The position numbers and the translations under genes were made by a program. From Spirochaetaceae bacterium (GTDB lineage: Bacteria > Spirochaetota > Leptospiria > Leptospirales > Leptonemataceae): a stretch of DNA of 64,000 nt. Shown piece by piece: positions 54,023 to 62,526 of this stretch. The notes under the pieces are model-generated. The model did no database searches. It saw only the letters and a program-made list of their open reading frames with translations, and was not told the origin of the DNA. Location of the stretch: assembly GCA_002730875.1 (NCBI GenBank), contig PCBI01000014.1, positions 1 to 64,000 on the forward strand. The letters are read 5' to 3'. Position 1 is the stretch's first letter. Each line of letters opens with the position of its first letter.

Positions 54023-55522
54023 ATGAGCTTTCCCAAGAAAACCCTGACGCTCCTTCTGGTCCTCGGTAGCCTGATGCCCGCATCCCTGTTGGCAGATAGA
54101 ATCATTCTTCGAAACGGTCAGATCTTGAATGGCCAGATCATCAATCAGAATCAGGGATCTGTAGTGATTCGTACCCGGGATGGCGTGCAGACTATTTCAA
54201 AAGGGCGAATTGCAAGAATCCAGTACGGCAACTTCCCGGACCCGGACGAAGAACGTCAGAAAGAGGAAGAGCGACGAAGGCAAGAAGAGCTGAAAAGACA
54301 GCAAGAGCAGAGACGGCAGGAAGAAGAGCGCAAGCGACTGGAAGAGGTCCGCCGGCAGGAAGAACAGCGCAAGGCCGAAGAAGAGCGAAAGCGACAGGAG
54401 CAGTTGCGTAAGAACGAGGAGCAAAGCTCGGAAGACAAAGACCCCACTGCTACGGACTCCGGCGACGCTTCTGATTCCGATGGGCCCTCGAGTTGGATTC
54501 CCGAATTCTCGGCTTCGGACCTCATCTGGGATCCGGACCTCAAGACGCATCGCATTCGCGCCGGCCTATCCCTGGGCACCGTGGATCATGATTGGATGGG
54601 GCTCTCTGTGATCCGCACGTATCGGCAAGTGGACGCCTCTTTTTCGAACGGACAGCTCTTCGGCCAGGGTAGCCTGGAAACACGAAATGGATGGCATTCC
54701 ACCGGTGAGCTGGAATACGGACTAAACAGATACTTCATAGGCCTTGATTTTTCCGTCAGCAGGCAACAGGGCAGCGAAACATACACCCGGCTCGGTCGAC
54801 AGCGCAACCTCTTCCTCAATAATATAGAGACTGTTTTCGGCAACGTTACCGAGATCGGCACAGTACAAAACGACCGTATGCGATGGGAAGAAGGTCGTCT
54901 CTTTCTTGGCTATCAAATTCTATACGGCGGCGACTACGACGTGGATTTCCTGATTGGTTTCGGGCGCAGTACGGCAGTAGCTGATGTCAACTATGCCGGT
55001 CTGGCTACGTTCGATCAAAATCCGGATCGTCAATATCGCACGTACTCTGTTCGGTCCTATTCAAAGATGCGGTCCGTAGAAGGCGGCCTTCGCGGAATTG
55101 TAAGATTGCCGGATGAGTGGCTACCCGGGGAGTATGCGCCTTACTTGCCCGATGTTGAATGGGAGGCCAGGTATATTTCCAACCAGGGAACGTTTCATTT
55201 CTCATCTATGCCTCTGGGTTTTTCCACTCTGTATGGAAGTCGGGGAAACCGGGAAGAATCCGCCATCGATTATAAAGGTACCGGCGGCAGCGGTAAACTG
55301 GGATTAAGATTCGCGCTACCTTACAATCTTTCGCTTCATGTAGGAGGCTATGGCTCTACTGTTCTACTCAAAACTCAAAAGGTTTACAACGATACGTCTG
55401 ACAATGATCTTCAGGGTAGTCTTCGAGCCAACATCTTTCCGTTGTTTTTAAAGGGATTGTTCACTACTCGAGAGACGCAAAGAGCCAGCTACATCAAGAT
55501 CCAATGGGAGCAACGGTTCTAA
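54023..55522 (+). CDS. Envelope protein: signal peptide, coiled-coil linker, C-terminal beta-barrel
   Basis: A 499-residue protein. The signal peptide covers residues 1-24 (cleavage after SLLA). A short beta domain (DRIILRNGQILNGQIINQNQGS) follows, then a highly charged helix of about 75 residues rich in E, R, Q and K (about 74-150), then an acidic Ser/Asp stretch. The C-terminal 340 residues alternate aromatic and polar residues and end in WEQRF, an outer-membrane barrel C-terminal pattern with terminal Phe. It is likely an outer-membrane protein; function unknown. Confidence 0.85.
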   Translation: MSFPKKTLTLLLVLGSLMPASLLADRIILRNGQILNGQIINQNQGSVVIRTRDGVQTISKGRIARIQYGNFPDPDEERQKEEERRRQEELKRQQEQRRQEEERKRLEEVRRQEEQRKAEEERKRQEQLRKNEEQSSEDKDPTATDSGDASDSDGPSSWIPEFSASDLIWDPDLKTHRIRAGLSLGTVDHDWMGLSVIRTYRQVDASFSNGQLFGQGSLETRNGWHSTGELEYGLNRYFIGLDFSVSRQQGSETYTRLGRQRNLFLNNIETVFGNVTEIGTVQNDRMRWEEGRLFLGYQILYGGDYDVDFLIGFGRSTAVADVNYAGLATFDQNPDRQYRTYSVRSYSKMRSVEGGLRGIVRLPDEWLPGEYAPYLPDVEWEARYISNQGTFHFSSMPLGFSTLYGSRGNREESAIDYKGTGGSGKLGLRFALPYNLSLHVGGYGSTVLLKTQKVYNDTSDNDLQGSLRANIFPLFLKGLFTTRETQRASYIKIQWEQRF

Positions 55523-55529
55523 ACGAGCC

Positions 55530-56405
55530 GTGGGGGGCAGCACCATGTTCCGAAAAAGGGAAGACTTCAAAGTTGAATCTATCGGCATCGTTTGTCTGCA
55601 ACAAGGCGGCCAGCGGATAAGACGGCCTTCGTCCAGGTTAATGGCCAGTGCCATTTTATCGTTGCTATCGATAGTCAGTTGCACCAGATTCTCCGGTTCA
55701 GAAACCGAAGACCTTCAAACATTGATTTCTGCGGGTCTCCTCCTGGAACCTTCCGGGGATTGTGCATTCATTTATGGTCCGGCTGCAAACGATTTCAGGG
55801 TCGAGATTAGGCCGATCCCGCCTGCTGGATGCAATCAGAATTTCTTCTTTGGAGCTGATTATCAAGCATACGTGGCAAAGGAGAGGAATCGGCTTTATCC
55901 GGTGGAGTCCCTTTTGCAACAAACTGCGCCCGGAAGCTGTACCGCAACGATCGCCAGTGTTCAGAATTATATCGCAAATCCGGCTTCGAATCCTCTTCTG
56001 ATTAGCTCCACCCAGCTTTCGCAATTGGTCCGATTTGATATCGTGAATGGCGTTTTGGAGGGAACGGGGAGAACTGTAGGAGCGTTACAGTCCATCGGGT
56101 TCTCAGCCCCAGACGCTTCCGCAGAAACTTCCGTTGCACGGATGGCTACTCTCTTGGAGTTCGAGCGTGAAGTCCATATTGTACTCTCGGTTTTGTTTGC
56201 TCAGGCTGCCGGTGAGCCCGCATGCGCAACGGCCATCGCTCCTACTCTGAATGCCTTGAAGCCAGGCTGGGTCGGCGACCAGGTCGCAGATACTATTTAT
56301 GGCTCTTCCGGTCCTGCCTCCGCCGATCCAGTATTGTTTCTTACTCGATGTGTATACGGTTCCGCCAACTCGGGAAGCCCGGATTTCTGCGCTACCCTGC
56401 AGTGA
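55530..56405 (+). CDS. Putative lipoprotein with several cysteines
   Basis: Up to 291 residues; an ATG at 55641 is a plausible internal start. A hydrophobic segment MASAILSLLSIVSC after an Arg-rich stretch ends in a lipobox-like Cys, so it is probably a lipoprotein. The mature part includes paired Cys (GDCAF...PAGCNQ, PACATA, TRCVYG, DFCATLQ) that may form disulfides. No family is recognised. It directly follows the barrel protein gene by 7 bp and may share its transcript. Confidence 0.65.
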   Translation: MGGSTMFRKREDFKVESIGIVCLQQGGQRIRRPSSRLMASAILSLLSIVSCTRFSGSETEDLQTLISAGLLLEPSGDCAFIYGPAANDFRVEIRPIPPAGCNQNFFFGADYQAYVAKERNRLYPVESLLQQTAPGSCTATIASVQNYIANPASNPLLISSTQLSQLVRFDIVNGVLEGTGRTVGALQSIGFSAPDASAETSVARMATLLEFEREVHIVLSVLFAQAAGEPACATAIAPTLNALKPGWVGDQVADTIYGSSGPASADPVLFLTRCVYGSANSGSPDFCATLQ

Positions 56406-56643
56406 TTCTCAGGCATACAGGGAAACCAAAGTGCCGGGGTAGCCCTGCCGATGCGGCATATCCCTGGCCAGAAGCCTTGCCGGGGATACTTGAAAGCGTC
56501 GATATCTAACGTTTTCCTTCCAGTTCTTCATTGATAGCGCCATGTTCCGGCCTGTAAATCTCAGCGAAAAGGATTGAATTAATTAGAAATGTTTAGAATA
56601 TGACCTTGTATGGAGCCATCTATAAGGTTAATTAACAAGGCCT

Positions 56644-58410
56644 TTGTTTTTAATTATGATTATGTCCAGTGTGGTCTGCACCGGGAAGCCCTCGGAACCG
56701 CTTACATGGGCCGCACTGGGACTGGTTACTCCCCCCGAAGAAGGGGATTCTGTCGTACCAGGAACAACCGGTCCCGGAGAGCCGGTGGATCCCGAACCCA
56801 CCGCTTCCAGTGACGGCATAGCTTCCTGCTTCGCAGAAGAGAACGCCATATTCGTTTCTTTTGACTCCGGGGCCGACTCGCAATCCGGCGCGGAACAGTC
56901 CGAGCCGGTCCAAACCATCAGCCATGCTTTGAGTCTATCGCAGTCCGGAGACACAATTTGCATCCAGTCCAGATCGGGAAACGCCGCCTACGATGAAACC
57001 GGGGCTACTCTGGACGTTCCCTCTGGCGTTAGCCTTGTAGGCGGTTTCGATTCGAGTTGGAATCATACCTCCACGAGAACTCCGATTTCAGGCCATCATA
57101 TTGCAGTCAGATATGTGAACCTGAATGGTGATGCGGAATTGAATACCCTGGAAATCAGCGCTGCAAGCCCCGGCACCCCCTCCCAGGATTCCATGGGACT
57201 GCGTCTGGTACACGGGACCGCAAAGTTGACCATAATAGATTCAGAGATACGAGCTGGTGATATTAGCATAGAGGCTTCCGAGGATGAATCCGCCGGTTCC
57301 AGCTACGGAGTGTATGCCTATCAGTTAGCCAACCTGGAAATTCAGGACTCGGAAATACGAGGCGGACGCGGAGGCGATGGCGGCAAAGGAGCCGATGGAG
57401 AACAGGGAGAGGACGGTGACCCAGGGGATCCAGGCGGAGCTATCGAATCCTGTTCCGCGAAAGGCGATGGAGGTGCAGGCGGAGCGGGCGGAGAGCATCC
57501 TACGATTCCGGAACTCAATGGCTTCTCCGGGGGAGCCGGGGGCAACGGTCCGCCGGGATTTGGAAATGCTACCGATGGTAATGCCGGTGATGGGCCTTGT
57601 GGGGGTAGCGGGACAGCAAAGCGCGATGGGCCACACACTGCCGAAGATGCGACGTGCAACGGCGACGATGGCAGCCCGGGAGCCCCTTATCTTACTTTGG
57701 CCTCAGGACCCGGTTCTATGAGCGACTTTTACCAGCCATTATCGGGAGGAGACGGTGACGACGGTAATCATGGCGACCCTGGTAGCGGTGGCGGCGGCGG
57801 TGGAGCTCACACCTGCTTTACTTGCGAGGACACTCCCGGCAATGGAGGCGGGGGTGGTGGCGCTGCTGGTTCCGGCGGCGAAGGCGGAAAGGGAGGCCAG
57901 GGTGGGGGCGGTAGCTTCGCACTCTATGCGAACAATACATCCGTTTCCCTGACCAATGTGACTTTGATTTCCGAGCCGGGCGGTTCTGGTGGTAATGCGG
58001 GAACCGGCGGACCCGGCGGTTCCGGTGGCGACGGAGGTAACGGTCCCGATACATGTCCATTCCGTGGCGGCGGTGGCGGCGCCGGCGGTAAAGGAGGCGA
58101 CGGTGGTCCCGGAGGAGACGGGAGCGGTGGTAGCGGAGGTCCTTCCATCGCTCTGGTTATCGTGGACAGTCCCGTCAGTCTCGATACGGTTCAACTGCAA
58201 TCAGGTCCCGGTGGTCCCGGTGGCGATGCGCGCCATGGTCGTTCAGGGGACGGGGGGCATTCTTATGCAATTTTCGCATCCGAAGTGAGTCTGGTTCCCG
58301 ATCTGAGCAGTTCCGTATTGGCTGTCGGTACCCCGGGAAACGCCGGAAGTGTAACTGGCTCCGGACCTGTGGGCAACGATGGGGCTACTGGAAACCAGTA
58401 TATTCCCTGA
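56644..58410 (+). CDS. Glycine-rich repeat lipoprotein (PGRS/collagen-like)
   Basis: A 588-residue protein with a TTG start and AAGG just upstream; ATGs at 56656 and 56662 are alternatives. A short hydrophobic N-terminus ends at MSSVVC, a lipobox-like Cys. Residues about 100-230 resemble a beta-helix/pectin-lyase-like lead-in. From about residue 235 to 555 the protein is dominated by G-G-x, G-D-G and G-x-P triplets, with patches such as GGAGGEHP and Cys in FTCEDTPGN. It is a surface candidate; its exact repeat unit is irregular. Confidence 0.8.
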   Translation: MFLIMIMSSVVCTGKPSEPLTWAALGLVTPPEEGDSVVPGTTGPGEPVDPEPTASSDGIASCFAEENAIFVSFDSGADSQSGAEQSEPVQTISHALSLSQSGDTICIQSRSGNAAYDETGATLDVPSGVSLVGGFDSSWNHTSTRTPISGHHIAVRYVNLNGDAELNTLEISAASPGTPSQDSMGLRLVHGTAKLTIIDSEIRAGDISIEASEDESAGSSYGVYAYQLANLEIQDSEIRGGRGGDGGKGADGEQGEDGDPGDPGGAIESCSAKGDGGAGGAGGEHPTIPELNGFSGGAGGNGPPGFGNATDGNAGDGPCGGSGTAKRDGPHTAEDATCNGDDGSPGAPYLTLASGPGSMSDFYQPLSGGDGDDGNHGDPGSGGGGGGAHTCFTCEDTPGNGGGGGGAAGSGGEGGKGGQGGGGSFALYANNTSVSLTNVTLISEPGGSGGNAGTGGPGGSGGDGGNGPDTCPFRGGGGGAGGKGGDGGPGGDGSGGSGGPSIALVIVDSPVSLDTVQLQSGPGGPGGDARHGRSGDGGHSYAIFASEVSLVPDLSSSVLAVGTPGNAGSVTGSGPVGNDGATGNQYIP

Positions 58411-58464
58411 AGTGAGTCCCTCCGCCATAAATATGTAATTCTTGGACTTACATTAGAGGGGAAT

Positions 58465-58508
58465 CCTGCTGCTTAATTGAGGAAGCAGCAGGAGCGGGCG
58501 GTCTTTTT
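58465..58508 (+). terminator. Hairpin with downstream T-run after the glycine-rich gene
   Basis: CCTGCTGCTT (58465-58474) pairs with AAGCAGCAGG (58483-58492) around an 8-base loop. A TCTTTTT run begins 10 bp after the stem, so termination is probable but not textbook. Confidence 0.65.
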
Positions 58509-58586
58509 CTCTGGCTTCACTGCCCTTTGTTCCGTGGCTTCCACTTTTCAGCTGACAGGCCCGGCCCGCAATTCCACCTTCTCCTC

Positions 58587-59513
58587 ATGATCGGTCCTGC
58601 TGTAAGCGCCGCCAGTTTTTGCAAAAACAGCCAGCTTATTGAAGAGCTGACCGCTGATTTCCCGGATGCAAAGCTGAACCGGACCGGAAGCGTAATTCAA
58701 GGTCAGGAGCTCATCGAGTTTCTGTCCGGCTATCGCGCTGCCATAGTGGGCACCGAACTGATATCCGAGCAAATCCTGGATTCTCTACCGAGCCTCGAAT
58801 TCATCGCCAAATACGGAGTGGGGCTGGACAATATCGACCAGCAAGCGCTAAAGCGCAGAGGTATTGGTCTGGGCTGGACTGGAGGCGTGAATCGCCGAAG
58901 CGTAAGCGAAATGGCTCTGGCTTTCATGATCGGTCTGTGTAGAAATCTGTTTCTGACTTCAACAAAACTGCGAGGAGGGGAATGGGACAAGCGGGGCGGA
59001 TTCCAACTTTCTGAAAAGACTGTAGGGATTATCGGATGCGGCCACGTGGGCCATGATCTGCTCCAGCTTCTGCAGCCTTTTGGATGCAACGTTCTAATAT
59101 ACGATATTCTGGATAAATCCGATGTATGTAAGGAGTTCGGCGCCAGGCAAGTGTCTCTGGATGAACTTCTGGAAACTTCTGATGTGGTTTCGTTGCACGT
59201 ACCTCTCACCGATCAGACCCGGGAAATGGTGAACGCGACGTTCTTGCAACAAATGCAAAACCATGCCTATCTAATCAACACCAGTCGTGGTTACGTTGTG
59301 AAGGAATCGGATCTATCGGCGGCTCTGAAATCGGGAGTGATTGCGGGAGCTGCATTGGATGTTTACCAGCGAGAACCCGCCGACGATTTGGATTTTCTGT
59401 CTCTGCCTAACCTGGTTTGTACGCCGCACATTGGCGGCAATGCCGTAGAAGCTGTGCTGGCCATGGGGCGAAGCGCTATCTTCCACGTCAGGGACTGGGC
59501 CGCAAAACAATAG
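58587..59513 (+). CDS. D-isomer 2-hydroxyacid dehydrogenase (SerA-like)
   Basis: A 308-residue NAD-dependent dehydrogenase from ATG 58587; the frame is open upstream without family character. NAD-binding GIIGCGHVGHD with acidic D further on (LIYDILD), catalytic Arg in INTSRGYVV, Glu in the REP region and His in CTPHIGGN. The short form lacks an ACT domain. It could be phosphoglycerate dehydrogenase or another 2-hydroxyacid dehydrogenase. Confidence 0.88.
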   Translation: MIGPAVSAASFCKNSQLIEELTADFPDAKLNRTGSVIQGQELIEFLSGYRAAIVGTELISEQILDSLPSLEFIAKYGVGLDNIDQQALKRRGIGLGWTGGVNRRSVSEMALAFMIGLCRNLFLTSTKLRGGEWDKRGGFQLSEKTVGIIGCGHVGHDLLQLLQPFGCNVLIYDILDKSDVCKEFGARQVSLDELLETSDVVSLHVPLTDQTREMVNATFLQQMQNHAYLINTSRGYVVKESDLSAALKSGVIAGAALDVYQREPADDLDFLSLPNLVCTPHIGGNAVEAVLAMGRSAIFHVRDWAAKQ

Positions 59514-59542
59514 AAGAGTCCTGCTTGCTGAGCGATGCTTAC

Positions 59543-60979
59543 TCAGCCCTGTTTACTCAGACCGGTCTCCGTGATTACGTAGGATTCCTGGTAGGTTTCA
59601 TAGTCGGTGTTGATCTCCCAGAGATCATGGCTTTTGCCTTCCAGGATGTTTTCGGCGGCCAGCATGCCCATCAGTATACTGTGGTCCTGGTTGTTGTACT
59701 TGAATGCCCCGTAGCGTCCGATAACGTGCAGGTTCTCTATCCCAGATAGATAATCCTCCACCGGCTTCAGGTTTTCTTTGTAGCCGGTATCGTAAACCGG
59801 ATAGCATCGCGGAATGCGATAAACGTGGCCGCCCAGGATTTCAGCTTTTCCGATTAGTCCTGTATTACGAATCTCGCTTGAGGCTTTCGCTATCAGATGG
59901 GCATCGTCTTCGCTCCAGATCGAATCTTCGTCGTAGCACCAGAGTTCCATGGCAAGGATTGTGGTTTTTTCTTCGCCGTAGATCTCGGGAATCCAGTTTC
60001 TGAAGTTAGTTATCCTGCCGGTGTCCAGCTCTGGAGAGTGAACGTAAAGCCACTGGTCGGGAAAAAGCTCCACGGCATCCACATTCAGAAAGACGATGAT
60101 CGTATTTCTGAATTTCAGTTTCCGCGTCCGGTCCAGGATCTGTTCCGGTGTTCCGGGTAGCCGGGATACCATCAGAGTTAAGGGCATGGTTGAAATAATG
60201 TGATCGTAATGATGGGTCTGGCCGTTTTCCAGTTCCAGACCGGTGGCTTTGCCGTTCCCCTGAATAACCTTTTGCACCGGGGTATTGAGATGAACCTTGC
60301 CGCCTTTGTCTTCGACGAAACGGGCCATCCTCTCATAGATGGCGCCTGTTCCGCCCAGGGGATAGGCGAACTGATCAACCAGCGTCTTGTGCTTGTTTTC
60401 TTTCGAAGGGAACAGAGCATTCTTGATTGCTTCGTAGAGAGAAAGCTTTTTGATTCTTTGTGCGGCGAAATCCGAATCCAGCTTTTCGCAGGGGATGCCC
60501 CATAGCTTCTCTGTGTATGTCTTAAAGAATATGCGAAACAGTCGTTTCCCGAATCGACGGGTCACCCAGGACTCGAAGCTTCCATCTTCCGGCTTAGGCG
60601 CGATTCGCTGGCGACCGTAACTAAGAACGCATAGCAGCGCTTGAAAGATGCCCAGATTAAATAATGCGTTGAAGGCCTTTAACGGATAATAGTAGAACTT
60701 TCGTTTGTAGTAGATCCGGGTGAGGCGGTTTACCATTTTGTAGTCGCGTCCCGCCACTTCCAGCCAGAGTTCATTCACTCTTTTGTCGCTGGAAAAGAAT
60801 CGGTGCGGTCCAATGTCTACCTTCTGGTTCCAGAGCTGGATGGTTCGCGCCAGTCCTCCCACGGAATCGCTGGCCTCATACACATCCACTGTGGCTAAAC
60901 CGGCGCGGGCCAGGCAATAGGCAGCGGACATCCCCGCCGGGCCGGCTCCAATTACCGCTACTTTCGGGTTCGTATTCAT
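59543..60979 (-). CDS. FAD-dependent oxidoreductase (UDP-galactopyranose mutase/protoporphyrinogen-oxidase-like)
   Basis: About 478 residues from ATG 60979 (MNTNPKVAVIGAGPAG); earlier in-frame ATGs overlap the gtrA-like gene. The N-terminal Rossmann motif GAGPAGMSAAYCLARAG binds FAD; GGLAR and the C-terminal ENLHVIGRYGAFKYNNQDHS motif match the NAD(P)/FAD amine-oxidase-like superfamily. In glycan clusters such proteins often remodel sugars or lipids. It overlaps the gtrA-like gene by 4 bp, so it is part of that operon. Confidence 0.85.
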   Translation of the reverse strand: MNTNPKVAVIGAGPAGMSAAYCLARAGLATVDVYEASDSVGGLARTIQLWNQKVDIGPHRFFSSDKRVNELWLEVAGRDYKMVNRLTRIYYKRKFYYYPLKAFNALFNLGIFQALLCVLSYGRQRIAPKPEDGSFESWVTRRFGKRLFRIFFKTYTEKLWGIPCEKLDSDFAAQRIKKLSLYEAIKNALFPSKENKHKTLVDQFAYPLGGTGAIYERMARFVEDKGGKVHLNTPVQKVIQGNGKATGLELENGQTHHYDHIISTMPLTLMVSRLPGTPEQILDRTRKLKFRNTIIVFLNVDAVELFPDQWLYVHSPELDTGRITNFRNWIPEIYGEEKTTILAMELWCYDEDSIWSEDDAHLIAKASSEIRNTGLIGKAEILGGHVYRIPRCYPVYDTGYKENLKPVEDYLSGIENLHVIGRYGAFKYNNQDHSILMGMLAAENILEGKSHDLWEINTDYETYQESYVITETGLSKQG

Positions 60980-61470
60980 AGCTTCTTTTCCCGGCTCCAT
61001 AGGGCGCTTATGCGTTCGGCAATTCCTGTTCGGCGAAACGATATCAGTTCATGTCCCAGGAAATTGGCTACCAGACCCGCGGCCATTCCTGCAAGATGCG
61101 CCAGAGCTGCAAGGGTTTGCCGATCAAAGGAAAGCCCCACTCTATCCTCGAATCCGGGGGCCGCCCACAGAAAGGCTCGTAAGGCCGCTGCTGCCACCGT
61201 TAGAGTTGTCAGAAGCCCCACAGAGGCCACCACCAGAAACTTGATCGCTTCTCGCCGGAGCCTTCCCGATTCGGCTGCCTGAAACGTAATCCATTTGCTG
61301 AAGGCGAAATTAACGGCCATTCCGGAGATATAAGCCAATGCCACAGCTCCCTCGAAACTAACACCTGGTAGAGCTTCGTATAGGAATCTGGAGGCAAAAT
61401 TCACCAGAGCTGCGAATCCAGAGAAGAACACGTAGAGCAAGAACTTACGTGTGAGCTTGTGCTTAAGCAT
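60976..61470 (-). CDS. GtrA-like membrane protein
   Basis: About 164 residues from ATG 61470; ATG 61497 is an alternative. Four hydrophobic helices with the GtrA pattern: FLLYVFFSGFAALVNF, VNFAFSKWITF and GMAAGLVANFLGHELISF. GtrA-family proteins help move lipid-linked sugars across the inner membrane. Its 5' end overlaps galE and its 3' end overlaps the FAD oxidoreductase gene, a tightly packed operon. Confidence 0.88.
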   Translation of the reverse strand: MLKHKLTRKFLLYVFFSGFAALVNFASRFLYEALPGVSFEGAVALAYISGMAVNFAFSKWITFQAAESGRLRREAIKFLVVASVGLLTTLTVAAAALRAFLWAAPGFEDRVGLSFDRQTLAALAHLAGMAAGLVANFLGHELISFRRTGIAERISALWSREKKL

Positions 61471-62443
61471 GTCGACCCAAGTGCCATCGGTAGGCATGTT
61501 CAACTATTGTGCGGAGGGAAGAGTACTGCGGCGCCCAGCCCAACTCGGTACGGGCATAGTCTGAGCGCGCCACCAGAACGGGAGGATCCCCGGGGCGTCG
61601 TCCGGTTTCCCGCGCGGGAATGCTCTTGCCCGTAACCTGCTGGCAACATTCGATTACCTGACGAACCGAATGGCCGCTACCATTCCCCAGGTTGGCGACT
61701 ACACTCTTGTTGTGTCGAATGGAATAGTGCAACCCCAGGATATGGGCATCCGCAAGATCGCAAACATGGATATAGTCGCGAATGCAAGTCCCGTCTGGAG
61801 TGTCATAGTCGGTGCCAAATACCTGTATTTCTGGTAGCTTCCCCATGGCCGTATAAAGAACCAGAGGGATTAGATGAGTCTCGGGAGAATGGTCTTCGCC
61901 TATGTGTCCGTCCGGGTGAGCCCCGGCCGCATTGAAATACCGCAGAATGACGTGTTTGAGTCCAAAGGCGATTTCGTAATCCTTCAGTACCTGTTCCACC
62001 ATCCATTTGCTACGACCATAGGGGTTTACGGGATTCTGCGGATGGTTTTCAGCCATCGTTGGAGTTTGAGCCAGGCCATAGGTGGCGCAGGTGGAAGAAA
62101 ACACAAAGGTTTTAACGCCATGCTCAACGCATTGATCCAGTAGCTCAATGGTGCCCATGAGATTATTCCTGTAGTATACGTCCGGTCGCCGAACGGACTC
62201 TGCAACGTAGGCAAAGGCCGAAAAATGCATGACTCCGTCGAACTGGTGCTCACGGAACACTCTTCGCAATAGGGCGTGATCGGATATACTGCCGATGTAA
62301 TAGGGACAATTGGCCGAGGTCAGGAAATCTCGATGACCGTAAACAAGGCTGTCCAGGATGACCGGTTTATGACCCTGCTCGAGTAGCGCCTGTACCGTAT
62401 GTCTACCAATGTAGCCGGCTCCTCCGGTCACCAGGACTTTCAT
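61463..62443 (-). CDS. galE: UDP-glucose 4-epimerase
   Basis: A 326-residue short-chain dehydrogenase from ATG 62443; the frame is open to 62479. NAD-binding GGAGYIGRHT at residues 7-16, FSSTCATYG and the catalytic YGRSKWMVEQ (Y-x-x-x-K). C-terminal GRRPGDPPVLVA is typical of GalE. It interconverts UDP-glucose and UDP-galactose, supplying sugars for surface glycans. It is in the minus-strand glycan operon. Confidence 0.93.
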   Translation of the reverse strand: MKVLVTGGAGYIGRHTVQALLEQGHKPVILDSLVYGHRDFLTSANCPYYIGSISDHALLRRVFREHQFDGVMHFSAFAYVAESVRRPDVYYRNNLMGTIELLDQCVEHGVKTFVFSSTCATYGLAQTPTMAENHPQNPVNPYGRSKWMVEQVLKDYEIAFGLKHVILRYFNAAGAHPDGHIGEDHSPETHLIPLVLYTAMGKLPEIQVFGTDYDTPDGTCIRDYIHVCDLADAHILGLHYSIRHNKSVVANLGNGSGHSVRQVIECCQQVTGKSIPARETGRRPGDPPVLVARSDYARTELGWAPQYSSLRTIVEHAYRWHLGRHA

Positions 62444-62526
62444 CTGGCTACAGGAAATTCCGCATCGGTGAACGGTCAAGGAGCTTTGAGTGCCCCTGGA
62501 CCCTGGTTTCCGGGAGTTGTAGCGAA

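Noticed and set aside
57739-58200. Long open frames on the minus strand opposite the glycine-rich gene
   Set aside because: GGN-rich coding DNA gives long stop-free antisense frames rich in Pro/Ala/Thr. They have no independent support.
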